Below, one piece after another: positions 37,261-48,341 of a stretch of DNA of 64,000 nucleotides. The notes below the pieces were generated by a model, which did no database searches, was not told the DNA's origin, and worked only from the letters and a program-made list of their open reading frames with translations. Each line of letters opens with the position of its first letter. Position 1 is the stretch's first letter. This stretch comes from Gaeumannomyces sp. JS-464. Taxonomy: Eukaryota; Ascomycota; Sordariomycetes; Magnaporthales; Magnaporthaceae. The translations under genes and the position numbers were made by a program. The stretch spans positions 1,054,001 through 1,118,000 of the forward strand of contig NGZR01000001.1 of NCBI GenBank assembly GCA_002197995.1, read 5' to 3'.

Positions 37261-39427
37261 AAGCAGCATAAGCTTAGCGAACAGCCGGCTTCGCGCAACG
37301 CGTTAAGCAAAAAGCGCTACCTTAAAAACAACGCGGGAAACCGAAGCGATAATAGTAGCAAAGCGGATAACAACCACGAAAATAACGCGATTTAATATTT
37401 AATTTTAATCGTATAACCGTACGAAAAGGGCCTAAATAATAAAAGGCCGGCGGAATAAAAACGACATTAAAACGCAAAACTATTATTACGATATAACAAC
37501 GTTAAAATTACTTTACGCCCTAACCCGCACTAATAACGTTGCTATTATTATCCAAATTATTAACTTAAAACCGATATCGTTATTACCGTTTAAAAGCGGC
37601 GAACCACCATTGCTATTACTTTTAACACCATTATTATTACCGCTATTACTATTATTATCGGAAAAACCGCTAAACGATATTTAATCGCTAACGTCGCTTT
37701 TTAAATCTGATATAAAAACGTTAAACTTCGCTTTAGGCTTAACGAAAAGATTATAAACTACGCTTTCGTTTTAAAACTCCTAACGATATATAAGCGAAAA
37801 GTTAATAATTAAACTTTAAACCTTTTCGCTATAATATTTAATAATGTAATCGCAATAATTACTTATAACTTAATAACAAAAGCCGCGTTAAATGCCGCGA
37901 CGACGAATAACCGCTCGCGCGTAAGTAAAAAAACAACGCACGTTTTCCTTTTACCAATTAATAAAACGGCCGATAATGCAATTAACGAATTAACGGCGCG
38001 CAAAGCCCCAAATGCAACTCCCGTCGTCGGTATTACAAATGCGAAGCTATATAAATACGACGTTAGCTCGCGGTTAATCCGACGGGGCAATGTCGCGTTT
38101 ATAATAATAACGCGCTTATTTAGCGTAAAAATATCCATTTTTAGCGATTTTTTAACGTAATAAAAAAAGTTTGCTAGCTTTTAAACCTCGGTACGCGCGG
38201 CCGTTAGCTTACGCTTAATACGCTTTTGCTATAAACGGATAAACGGTTAGCAATAATAATTAAATAGTAAATAACCGGCGTTACATTTACATTGCGACTT
38301 TTTTTCGAGCTTTTAGCGCCGCGTTGCTTATTATTTTGCGTATTCGTATAAATAAAGCTATTAAAAAGCTTATATATCGATATAAAAACGGCTTAAATAA
38401 GTTGTAACTCGAATAGCAAGTAATTGGCCGGGTTAACTTATTGCAAAGCGTCGTTATCCACGTGCTCGTTAGCTTCCATTAGTTAAACTCCACGTTATAA
38501 AAAAGGCACGACGAAAAAAAGATTCGCTAAAAGCCTAAAAAACAACGAAATTATCGAGGTTGTTACGTAAAAACGCTAACGGTTAAATAGCGATTAATTA
38601 GTAAGCGATAAGCGAGGATAAAACGGGGAAACATTTACGCTATTATAAAGCTTATTACGGTTATTGCATTAATCGCACAAATCTAACTATTAGTTAAAAC
38701 GACGACTATTACCGAAGTAGCACGAAAATTGGATAATAACGAATATTTGGTCGAATAACGGCAGGGCGCGAGCGATAATTAAAAGCTTTATACGTTAAAA
38801 CGCGGTGCGTAAGCAATAAATGCAAATGCGAACGGTAAAAGCCGTAGCGCAACCGACGATATTACCAGGACGAAAGTAAATTAGCGCTATTACAACGACG
38901 GCGAAAAACCGGCGAAATGCGAGATTTCGAAATAAAAAAGCGGGAAATGTCGTAAAACAAGTAAAAAAAAAGATAAAAAACGGCGGGAATAAAACGGGGC
39001 GATAACGCGACGATGTTTTTTAAATATAAAAAGTTGTAATATTGTAAAGTATCGCGGTATATTGAAAACGGCGGGGAAAAAAGGAAAAGCTAAAAAAAAG
39101 CAAATGAAATACGAGCGAAACGACGCGTTAGCGCCGGATAAAAAAACAAAAAACCGGCGAGGCAACCACACCGCGCGCGCGGCGCCGCAATAAAAAAGGA
39201 AAAAGCGACCCAACGGGTGGTAAAACGGAGGTGAAAAAAGGGTAACAAAATAGGCATAACGCGTACGAGCACACCGCGTTCCGATAACGCGGGGCACATA
39301 CGAAAGCACGAGACTATTAGCAAAACTACGGCAATTTAACGACGATTCGACAATTACTCGCTAGTAAAATAACACGGATATTAACCTTAATTTGCAATTA
39401 AAAACAACTGCGGGTTTAAGCAAAGGT
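37261..39427 (+). other. 3' tail of element E, no recognised domain
   Basis: CpG-rich, CpA-poor sequence with many Arg/Lys/Ala-coding codons. On the plus strand some stretches look protein-like despite stops: NNRSRVSKKTTHVFLLPINK near 37,903-37,962 and LALLQRRRKTGEMRDFEIKK near 38,880-38,940. It also contains a run of TTATTATTACC-type codon repeats at 37,610-37,660. It may be an accessory ORF of the element, comparable in position to the coiled-coil frame of Gypsy-1. No function can be given. Confidence 0.35.
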
Positions 39428-39500
39428 ATTATTACGAAGCGATTTTTAGCCACTACTTAGCTATGACCTAATGTTACGAAGCGATTTTTAACAACCACTT
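39428..39500 (+). repeat. Direct duplication TTACGAAGCGATTTTTA at a possible LTR start
   Basis: ATTACGAAGCGATTTTTAGC (39,430) and GTTACGAAGCGATTTTTAAC (39,473) are repeated 44 bp apart, both followed by CACT(A)CTTAGCT-type text. Each could be the TGTTAC start of an LTR of element E. Confidence 0.55.
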
Positions 39501-39569
39501 AGCTTGTATATATACGGCCTTCCACCATTAAATAAATAGGAGTTTTTTCTTTTCCCTCTTCGCGTAATA

Positions 39570-39666
39570 ATAAGCTTTTTTCCTAGCACTTAAGTGTTGC
39601 ACTATAATACACCATTTAAGGCTTTTTTCGTTTTGCTGCTTTAAAATTTGCATATTGGTCGTAATA
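39570..39666 (-). repeat. Partial 3' LTR of Gypsy-1 copy B
   Basis: The last 95 bp up to 39,666 (CTTAAGTGTTGCAC...TTTGCATATTGGTCGTAATA) match 48,236-48,311 with transitions. Beyond about 39,570 to the left the similarity stops, so most of the 443-bp LTR has been replaced by element E sequence. Confidence 0.65.
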
Positions 39667-39989
39667 TTAGGTTTCCCTTTTTAAGCTGAATTTTTTTAGC
39701 CACGTTTTATCGCCCCGCTTTTTATTAATGGTAAATACTTTCCTTTTTTACCATTTTTTATCCTTTTTTTATTTTAATAAAATGTTTGGTCGAGTGCGAA
39801 AACGTTTCTTTGCGAAAAAAAAACCTTTTAATGCAAAGATTTGCTCGTTTAAATCGCTTTTTTTCTGTTAAAATGCTTTTTTGCTTTTTTTATTACGAGG
39901 TTTTAAAGCGTAAAAAGTGCGAGGCTTTTTTTTAAAACTCGTCGCGGTGCGTAAAGTGTTTCGGTCGGAACCGCTCGGGTTGCGACATA

Positions 39990-40243
39990 TTAGGTTTTTT
40001 TTAAACAGTTTTGTTTTATCGGCTTGCAATACCAGCAAATGGAAGCGGAGGTTAAAGCGGTAAAAAAAAAACGCCGCGCTTTGGATAACGAACGCCGTGC
40101 TTTGGATAATAAGCTGGAACGTTTGCAAAAACAAAAAAAAAATATGGTTTGAAAAAAAATGCGTGCAATGCGTCGTAATATTAACGCTATAAAAAAGTTA
40201 AAGCGTATTAAGCGGGAGGAGGCCGACCGGGAAGCCTATTAAG
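39990..40243 (+). other. Antisense coiled-coil reading frame in Gypsy-1 copy B
   Basis: On the plus strand, opposite to the element, the frame reads QQMEAEVKAVKKKRRALDNE, RRALDNKLERLQKQKK and, after one TGA, MRAMRRNINAIKKLKRIKRE with a stop near 40,242. The composition (Lys/Arg/Glu/Ala/Leu) and heptad spacing suggest a coiled coil. The equivalent frame in body A (20,590-20,830) keeps the same C-terminal motif. The sense (minus) reading of this stretch is Phe/Leu-rich and less protein-like. Function is unknown. Confidence 0.45.
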
Positions 40244-41249
40244 TTGCTTTGTAATTTGGGCTATTCGTAGCTCCTACCGTTTTTTTCGACTAGTAAGCGT
40301 TCGAGGTTAATTTTAACTTAAACCTGCTTTTTTTTTAACCGTGGTAAATTGTGGTTTCCCTTTTAACAACTTTTTTAGGTTTTATAGCACATTAAGTATA
40401 GCTTTGGTTTTTTTGCTAAAGTTTCGAGTTCGAATTTTAACACGACCATTTAAAGAAAAGTTTAACGATATTGGACTTTTTCTTTAAACCTTTTTCCTTT
40501 TGCTAACCTTTTTGTAAGCGCTTTTACCGGTATTTCGTTAAGGCTTTTTAACAGTTTACAAAGTTAGTTTTTTATTCCCACGTGTTTTTCTCGTAACCGT
40601 ATTTTTTCCATTTAACTAGGTACTTTTTAAGCCTGTTTTTTAGCTTATAATTTAGAATTTTTTCGATTTCGTGTTTTTATTCCGGGTTAATTTCCATTAA
40701 TTTATTGCTTTTAAAACCTGGTAACGCTAATTCGAATAGGGAAACGTGAAAAACCGGGTGGGATTTTATAGTTAGCGGTAATCGGAATTTATAATTTACG
40801 TTCGAAACCTTTTTTAATATTTTAAACGGTTTTAGTTTTTTGTAATTTAACTTATCGCTCGGTTGTTTTGCTTTAATATTTCGTTAAAAAAGATAAACGC
40901 TATCCCTTTTTTTAAAAGTCGGTTTTTCAATCCTTTTTTTATTTGCTTAAATAGCTATACGGTGCCGTAGCTTTTTTTAGCTTTGTTTAAAAGTGTTTAT
41001 GCAGTTTAATAAGCTTCGCCATTTGTATTTCCACTATTAAGGCATATTTTCCTGCTTTAGGTTTTTTATACGCTATAAGCGTAAACCTATAATTCGTATA
41101 AAACGGTATACTTTTTATGCTTTTATAAATTAAGCTGTTATAAGCGAATTAAGCTATAAAAAGTAATTGTACTTAATCGTTTTATTTATAATTAACATAA
41201 TAACGTAAATACTATTTTATGGTTTAATTTATTCGCTTTGTTTGTTTAT

Positions 41250-41640
41250 TTATTTAATGGTGGTAAGTTATAAATAAGAAATGTTCCGCTTTTAACTTAC
41301 TTATAAATTATTTCCAAAATTTGCTTGTAAATAGCTTGTTTTTATCCGTAATTAAGCGGTTCGGCGTGCCGTATTCCGCTATTACGTGCTTAATAAAAAC
41401 GTACGCTAGCTTTATAACGTTGTTATTTTTCTTATATGGTAAAAACAAAGCGTATTTGGTAAGCCTATCCATTATTACCAATATATTGTTATATTTTACT
41501 CCGGTTATCGGTTTTTTAAATTGGGGAAGTTTATTAACGAAATTTATAGTAACTTTTTGCCATGCTTCGCTCGGCGCTAATAACGGTTGTAAAAGCTTAT
41601 AAAGCTTATGCTTATTAACTTTGTTTTTAGCGCAGCTTTC
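41250..41640 (-). pseudogene. Gypsy-1 integrase core (copy B)
   Basis: The complement of 41,321-41,602 carries the same integrase core as copy C (EYGTPNRLITDKN). The plus-strand open frame at this place is only its shadow. Confidence 0.8.
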
Positions 41641-42479
41641 GCAATCCTTTATTACGTTTTATACTTCGGCTCGAATTTTTACGAACTTGTAATATTATTA
41701 TAACCGTTTTTATGTTTTAATTACGCTTTAATAGCTATATACCAATTGGTTATAAACTTGTTAAATTTTTTTTAAAGTTTAAACTTTTCCTTACCAGACC
41801 GTTTTAACGAGTATCTTTTATGCTGGAATTAAAAATCCGTTTGGTTTTTTCGTTAAAATTATTCGTATTTTTTTTAAATATTGCAACCTAATAGTCCGGT
41901 CGTCGGTTTAAAGCGTCCGCCCGGCCGTTTTTCGACCTTGTTCGGTATTCGATCCGGATGTTGTAATTTTGCAAAAACTCGTTCCAACGGATTTGTCGCT
42001 TATTTAAACTTTTACTAATAGTAAAATATGTTAAATTTTTATAATTCGTATATATTACAACCTAATGTTTCGCTTTATAAAAATGTGGCCGCCATTTTTT
42101 AAATGCTCGAATTATCGTTAAAAGTTTTTTATCGTAAATTTAATAGTTTAACTTAAATCCGTTTAACTTTTGCGAAAAAACGCATAAAAATACAACCGTT
42201 TTTAATCGTTTCGTTATTCGAATTAGCCGCCGATCGCGTAATCCAACGCGTTAGTTTCGATTTCGAAAGGTTTTTTTAAATTTAAAAATATTAACATTGG
42301 TTTTTTTAATACGACGTCCCGTAATTGCTCGAAAGCCTTTTATTTTTACCTTTCCTAATAAAACTAGTAATTATTTCTGGTAAAATTCGTAAATAGTATA
42401 GCGATTTTATTATAATTACGAATAAACCGTTTATAAAAGTTTAAAAATCCTAAAAACCTTTGTATTTCCGTAACGTTTT

Positions 42480-43100
42480 TAAATATAAGCCATTTTTTAA
42501 TTTTTTTAACTTTTTTGGGATTTATACAAACTTGCCCAAATGTAATTACGAATTTTAAAAAAGCAACTTTTTGCGAATGCTATTCGCACTTTTTTAGTTT
42601 AATAAAAATCTTCGCGTTAAGCAGTTTTTAAAGCACTTTATATACGTGCTACTTATGCTTTTTTATCGTTTTTAAAAAAATTAAAATATCGTTTAAATAC
42701 GCGAGGACGAAAACGTTAAAGTATTCGCGTAATATATAGTTAATTATTTTTTAAAACGCGGTTAATATATTAGTAAGCTCGAAGGTTATTACTAAAAATT
42801 CGTAGCATTTAAATTTTATTTTAAAAGCCGTAAACCATTTTTAGCCCTTTTTAATTTGTATTAAATTATAACCTTTCCGTAAATTTAAAGCCGTAAAATA
42901 TTAGGCTTTGCCGAGCTTATTTCGTAATTCGTCGATAAAAAGCAAAAAATACCGATTTTTAATCGTAGCTTTATTTAACGGGCGGTATTTATACATATTC
43001 GCTCCGTCCCGTTTTTTCTTTTTTTTATAAAATTTTATATTTTATTAAAAAATTAAAAAGTTTAATATATCCTTTTCGTAGGTTTTTTCCCAGCTGTTTT
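42480..43100 (-). pseudogene. Gypsy-1 reverse transcriptase (copy B)
   Basis: The minus strand reads YRPLNKATIKNRYFLLFIDE near 42,990-42,930 and AYLNDILIFLK near 42,720-42,690 (family Y-L-D-D-I-L with one Asp changed to Asn). It aligns with 29,420-30,010 of copy C. Confidence 0.8.
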
Positions 43101-43566
43101 TTTAACACCTTTTATTGCTAAAAGCTAAATTAATACAGTTTTTAATATTTAAACGAAGTTTTTAGTTTAAATTTAATTTTTAAATTAAACGGTTTATATT
43201 CGAAAAATACCGTTTTTAAATTTTTTTTAAACAACTTTTCGTATTTGTGGTATTTTTTCGGAATATTCGCGAGCCGTTTTTTAATATTAGTTTAATCGTT
43301 TTAATCGCTTTCCATTTTAAATAATCGTATATTCGTTAATGCTAAATGCGAAAATAAATTGCCAAATTTTATTACTATTATAACCTTTTTTCGTCGCTTT
43401 TTATATTTACGGTTTAAGGTTTATAATTAGTAAACCGTTTTAATTATTCGTAGCTTTTCCTATTAAATTTAGCTAGTAGCTTAATTTATCCTTAAATTGT
43501 TTTTCCTAAGCTAAAAAATTCCGAAAATCACGTTTTTTTTTATATTTAATTTATCCAATATAATAA

Positions 43567-45417
43567 TAACGTGGTTTACAAGTAAGTGGCGCACCCATAT
43601 CCGACTTCCGGTTAATCGATACGCATATTAACCCAATAACGCTAGGAATTCATTTAAACTATTTGGAACTATATATATTAAACATTTTTACTTTTTTTTA
43701 ACAAATGCGCGTATTATGTCCGGTTTTGCCGCAAGTGCCACATCGCCGACAAATCGCCGTCGCCTTTCTTTTCGAACCCCTCTAATCGCGCATTTCTTGC
43801 TATAGCTATCCATTTAGCGCTTTTTAGTTTAGCACATTTCGTACTTCGTCGATAGTAAGTAACCCTCCAAGTCGGACACGTGTTTTTTTGGCCTTCCGGC
43901 GTTTGCTTAGTGCTTCGTTCGCCTTTTTAAGCGTGGATACCTCGGTTTGGAAAAGGGCCACCTTATGCATTATCGCTTTCGCCCCTTTTGCAATTTAGTT
44001 TACAGCCGTATAAATAGGAGTTAGAAAACTGCTTTGGTAATTGGAAATTCGAGTTTTAATATGTTCGGATTGCGAAATTGCTTCCCTAGCCGTTCGGGGC
44101 GTTTTGGAAGTTTAAAGTTCGGGGTCGTTTAAAAGCGTTTTCGAGGGAGTTAAAGTTCGTAGCTTTACATTTAGCTTTTCCAAAACCGAATCCGGATTAA
44201 AAAAAAAGCAAAGCCAGCCTTTCGAAAGCCTTTTTGGATGTTTTTTTCGGTTATAAAGTTAAAAAATGCCGCTTTAAACGCCGAAAGGAACTCGATTTTA
44301 ATTACGTGGTTAACGTGCGACTTTATTAAGTTTTCGATTTATTAACTGTACGCTTTTTTTAATAGGCTAAAGCATTTAACGTTAAACGGTTAAAAGAAAT
44401 AAAACGAATACGGAGGTATGCAAAGCGTAACGATGTTATGTTTTTAGCAATAAAGCTCGAAATTCGTTAAATGATAACTTTCGTAACCGTTTAGCATTAA
44501 CAAATAATAGGACCCCGTAAAACGAGCTGTAATATGTTTATCGGAATGCTAAATCCATTTTAAGCCGAGCTCGTTCGTAGTTTACCCGTTAACGCTCGTT
44601 GCGATAACCCAATTGCGTAAAAGGTCGGTTTTCGAATACTAATTGGCTAAATAGTATTAACCTTTTAACGATAATAAAAGAAAAAACCGCTTAACCGTAA
44701 CAGTTAACCTTTTGGATAATTATAGCCCATTCCCGGTTGCTAAGCTAAACTAGCTTTGCTTTACTACGGCTTTTTAATGTTATAATAATTATAACGGCGG
44801 CGATTATGCTTATAAAAAAGCCGGTTTCGTCGAAATTGTAAATATCGTTATCCTAAATGCCATATTTGGCTATAATATTTCGCATAAGGTCGAACCACGC
44901 GAAAACGAGCTTGGGATTTTCGCATTTGGCTTTTTAATAATTTTATTTTCGAATTTAACGCGTGCCGAGCTCCGCGCGACGCTTAACAAAGTTCGCGACC
45001 CAGTTTTTGCTAACGGCGCGCGCGTTGCGTTCGGCGAGCAGTTGGTTGGCCATATTTTTAACACTAAAAAGCCGGGGAGGAAATGCGCGAAAATCCAGCT
45101 TAAATATGTATTTAATAAGCGCTTCCTTTTCGGATTCCGTTAATTTTCGTAATTTAAACACCCAATCGCGTCGAGCAGATTAGCCAGCGCGTTAGCGACG
45201 TAACGTGGTTTTAAAAACGTTGTAAATTTTTACTGCCGAACGCACATTTAACGTTAAATTAAATTGGATTGCCCGTACGGTAAAAACAATTTTAGCTTCG
45301 CTAAATGTCGACGCTATTTGTGGTTGTAAAGGAATTAAAGTTGGAAGTGGAAAACGCAAATCGCGATGGAAAACGCGCCATTTGCTTATATGCGCCACTT
45401 ACTTGTAAACCACGTTA
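43567..45417 (-). mobile_element. pogo/Fot1-type transposon P6
   Basis: 1,851 bp with a perfect 27-bp terminal inverted repeat starting TAACGTGGTTTACAAGTAAG and mirrored at 45,391-45,417. The minus strand encodes the transposase: N-terminal helix-turn-helix text at about 45,160-44,960 (FKLRKLTESEKEALIKYIF), NFDETGF near 44,837-44,817, and the knuckle region near 43,760-43,715. Its uninterrupted target is in copy C at 28,864-28,865 with a TA duplication. This is the copy with the best-preserved termini. Stops and the absent start codon make it non-autonomous now. Confidence 0.93.
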
Positions 45418-46099
45418 ACGTTTTCCCCATTTTAAGTGCGTAATATTATTAGCTGTATTTTTCGGTTGATTTATCCTTTATTATAAGCGATAGGTATTTT
45501 TTTAACCGTTTTAATTAGTACGGTTAATGTTTTCGTTTTATAAAAATTCCATACCGTTTAACCGTTTATAACGATACGTAATCGCTTATATTTCGTAACT
45601 AATTATCATTTTAACCTTTTTCTTTTAATATTTTATTTAAAATATTAATAAATTGTTTAGTTAATTCGATTTACTATTGCGAAGGTTTTTATTAGTTTTT
45701 CCTTTTTTTCCCATTTTGTGCTTTTCGTTTAAATAGTTCGTTTAATCTTTTAATAAAAAGAACGGGTATTATACGTTCGTTTTTTTATCCGGGTTAAACG
45801 GTACGTACGCTCGCGTAATCCTTTAATGCTAAGCTTTCACCTTTTTATGCTATATGCTTTTTGCATTTTACAATTTCGCACTTTCCCTAATCGAATATCC
45901 TAATAACATATAGCATTAGGTACCGCTTACCGGGTTTAAAAATTGCGGTAAACTTACCGATCCGGGCTGGTTTTTACCGTGGTAATTAAAATGCTAAACA
46001 AGGTTTAACTTTTAGCTCGCTTCCCGTTTTCCGTAAAAAAAATCGTATTTAAGCTTAAGTTATAAGTAAAATTTGCACTTTTTGTAAATGCATTTTGCT

Positions 46100-47840
46100 T
46101 AAAACAAGTGTAAATGTTCGGGATATTTTATACTAACGCTAAAGTAATTTTTGGGTTTTAACGCAGCCTTGCCCGGCTCGCTTATATCGTCGGACCGGTA
46201 GTTAACGTATTTAATTTTTTACTAGTTATTAAACTACGATAAAAGTTAGCCGTTATTTCCGTTTGCCGGGTAGCATAGCATAACGGGCTATTTAAGTGTT
46301 TTAAAACCCTAACGTTTTAAAAACATTTTAATACGTCGAGAGGTGTAAAAGCGCGTTGGTTTTTCCAGTTTGCCTGGTTTTTACGAACTATAAGTATAAA
46401 AGCCGCGTTGTTTAAGCTTTTTGCGCGTTTTTAAAACTCGGTCGTTCTAAAGTTTTAACCATTTAACTTACTTTCGCGTTAGCGTTTAGGTTTTCCGACT
46501 TTCGAAAAAGGTGTGTTTAGCTTAAAAGCTTTTTTTTAAGCTTTTCCTTTTATCGTATCGCTTGTTAAAGTCGCCCCTTTTAAGCTTAGCGAAAAACGGC
46601 GTCGTTTTTTTCCTTCGGGTTTTCGGGCTTAAAAACGATCCGCTATTTTCCTTCGCTATCGTATTTAACCTTAATAACTTTAAGCATAACGATATTTCGT
46701 AATTTCCGAAAGTATTATTTAATAGCCTTTTTATCGGATTAATATATAACATATAGCTCGTTATAATAGCATATTTAATTAAACGCTATTTTAAAGCATA
46801 ATCCCTTTTATGTCGAGCTTTTTTACGTTCGTTAAAAGTTCGTTACCTGGCGGTTATTATCCCGTTAAAAGCAATTAACTTTTATATAGCTAGTTTAGCC
46901 GCATTTAAAATATTTCCCGTTTTTCGGGTTTTATTTTTGCTTTTTTTGCTACTTTTATTACTAATAAACGGCTTTTGCATTAAAGTTTATAAAGCTTAAA
47001 TGCGTTTTATAAACCGTAATAAATTACTATTTAGCTTTTTTTTAATTAACCTTATTATTTTATGCCGCACTTTTAAAACCATATCCTTTTTTTCCTATTA
47101 TCGTTCGTACGATTTATCGCTAATACGGATTGCGTTTCGAACGTAACCCGTAAAATTTTTTAAACGGTTTTGCTTTGCGAGTTCGTCTTTTACGTTTTCG
47201 CGTAATCCGTTGTAAAAGTGCAAGATTAACATAACGTCGCTTTAATTAAACTTAATGCTAATCCGTTAAAAATCCGCGGCGTACTTAGCTACGGCTTTTC
47301 GCTATTTAAAAGCTAGCAAATTTCTTTTAGTAATTCGAATTTCGTCGATTATTTCAAATACTTTTCCGACTTTTTTTCCGAAAGTTTCGAAATTAGCGAA
47401 AATAATTTTGGTAATTTCCTAGCTATTTTTATACCTTTTAAAGTAATCGCTTTAGGTCGGTTAAACCCATTTTTTTACTTTACCGTCCAGCCTGGTAATA
47501 GCGTAAGCGACTTTCCGTTTTTCGCTTACGAACTGCTATTCGTGAAATTTAAAATAGCTTTTGCATTCGGTAAAAAACATTTTAAGCTTACCGTTCTCCT
47601 TTTCGTAAAAATCCGGGAACGGGAACTTATACGTTCGAATTGCGATAAATGCTTTAAAAGATATTAACTTCGTAGTAAATTACTTTACCTCGGCCTAGCT
47701 TTTCGCGATTTCGTCCGCTATAAGCTTAAAAAAGCTAGCCGTATTAGCAGTTTCGTTAAAGTCGTATTTAATACCGTTAAAAGTAAAAACCGTGGTTTTT
47801 TCCTTTTTAAGCTTTTTGCTACTGCTCGCTATAACTGTAC
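46100..47840 (-). pseudogene. Gypsy-1 gag (copy B)
   Basis: Minus-strand text from about 47,800 reads TVFTFNGIKYDFNETANTAS and FKAFIAIRTYKFPFPDFYEK near 47,650-47,590, matching gag of copy C. It continues to RISDKSYERRQEKKRYGFKS near 47,130-47,070. Stops and frame slips are frequent. It is the best place in the window to see the gag of this family. Confidence 0.78.
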
Positions 47841-47883
47841 TGTCCTTTCCTTTTAACGAAGTACTAAATAAAATTAGTTAAAA

Positions 47884-48311
47884 TGTTACAATTAAGGGTT
47901 TGCTTTTAAAGTAAGGCACTTCGAGGGTGGTAAGGATAATATCGCTAATACTAGTAAATAAAAAAACACGTAACTTAAAAGGACAATTTAATTGCTTGCC
48001 TTAGGGGATATTTAAAAGCTAACTTAAGTTAACTAATGCCGAAGCCTTAATTAAAACTTCCTAAAATAGTAGGAATCCATCCTTTATATACACACTGCTT
48101 TTTCCTTAATAGTTTTTAAATTTGTAGCTTTATCCTTGGCTTGCTACAAATCCACAAATCTCTTTTGGATTTGTCGCTTTGTTCTTGGGCTACCACAAAT
48201 CCACAAATCCTCCTTGGGTTACGTGACTCCACGTGTCTTAGTGCGAGGCAAGGGCACCACTTGGGGCCCTTTTCGTCCTGCTGCCCTGGGGTTTGCATGC
48301 TGGTCGTAACA
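47884..48311 (-). repeat. 5' LTR of Gypsy-1 copy B, half RIP-like, half intact
   Basis: On the minus strand it starts TGTTACGACCAGCATGCAAA at 48,311 and ends TTAATTGTAACA at 47,884 (428 bp). The inner part is AT-rich, while 48,140-48,311 is GC-normal (CCCTGGGGTTTGCATGC), so mutation fades within the LTR. Its outer edge is the boundary of the transposon block. Short direct repeats TACAAATCCACAAATC occur at 48,144 and 48,193. Confidence 0.85.
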
Positions 48312-48341
48312 GAAATAAGCGGAAAACCCAGGAAAAAAGCG

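Larger units (their letters stand above)
34858..39560 (+). mobile_element. Second Ty3/Gypsy family remnant ('E'), 5' truncated
   Basis: It starts abruptly after pogo P5 within RNase H-like text (HFDS, ELSKKRTLSIKRLAKSYF near 35,100-35,190). It continues with the integrase finger region, the integrase core (36,115-36,354 open) and a chromodomain-like tail (about 37,070-37,240), then about 2 kb of unassigned sequence. It is not the Gypsy-1 family, as the integrase text differs. Its 3' LTR may begin at the duplicated TGTTACGAAGCG motif near 39,430-39,475. The right limit is uncertain, merging with the degenerate LTR of Gypsy-1 copy B at about 39,560-39,575. Confidence 0.7.
39570..48311 (-). mobile_element. 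Gypsy-1 copy 'B', minus strand, nearly full length, split by pogo P6
   Basis: The element runs right to left: 5' LTR 48,311-47,884, gag about 47,840-46,100, protease/RT about 45,440-42,480 (interrupted by pogo P6), RNase H, integrase about 41,640-41,250, 3' tail, polypurine tract complement at 39,667 and a partial 3' LTR ending at 39,666. Excluding P6 it is about 6.9 kb. It provides the uninterrupted target sites that prove the insertions of P3, P4, P5 and the foldback element. RIP-like mutation is severe everywhere except the outermost 170 bp of the 5' LTR. Confidence 0.88.

Noticed and set aside
38890..39309. 139-codon minus-strand frame in element E
   Set aside because: It is Phe/Leu/Arg-rich shadow of the Lys/Arg-rich plus strand in RIP-mutated DNA. 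The plus reading is more protein-like.
1..48311. Possible centromere core
   Set aside because: Long AT-rich RIP-mutated transposon clusters do form centromeres in some ascomycetes, but they also occur interstitially and near telomeres. Nothing in the sequence alone separates these, and no satellite or telomere repeat is present.
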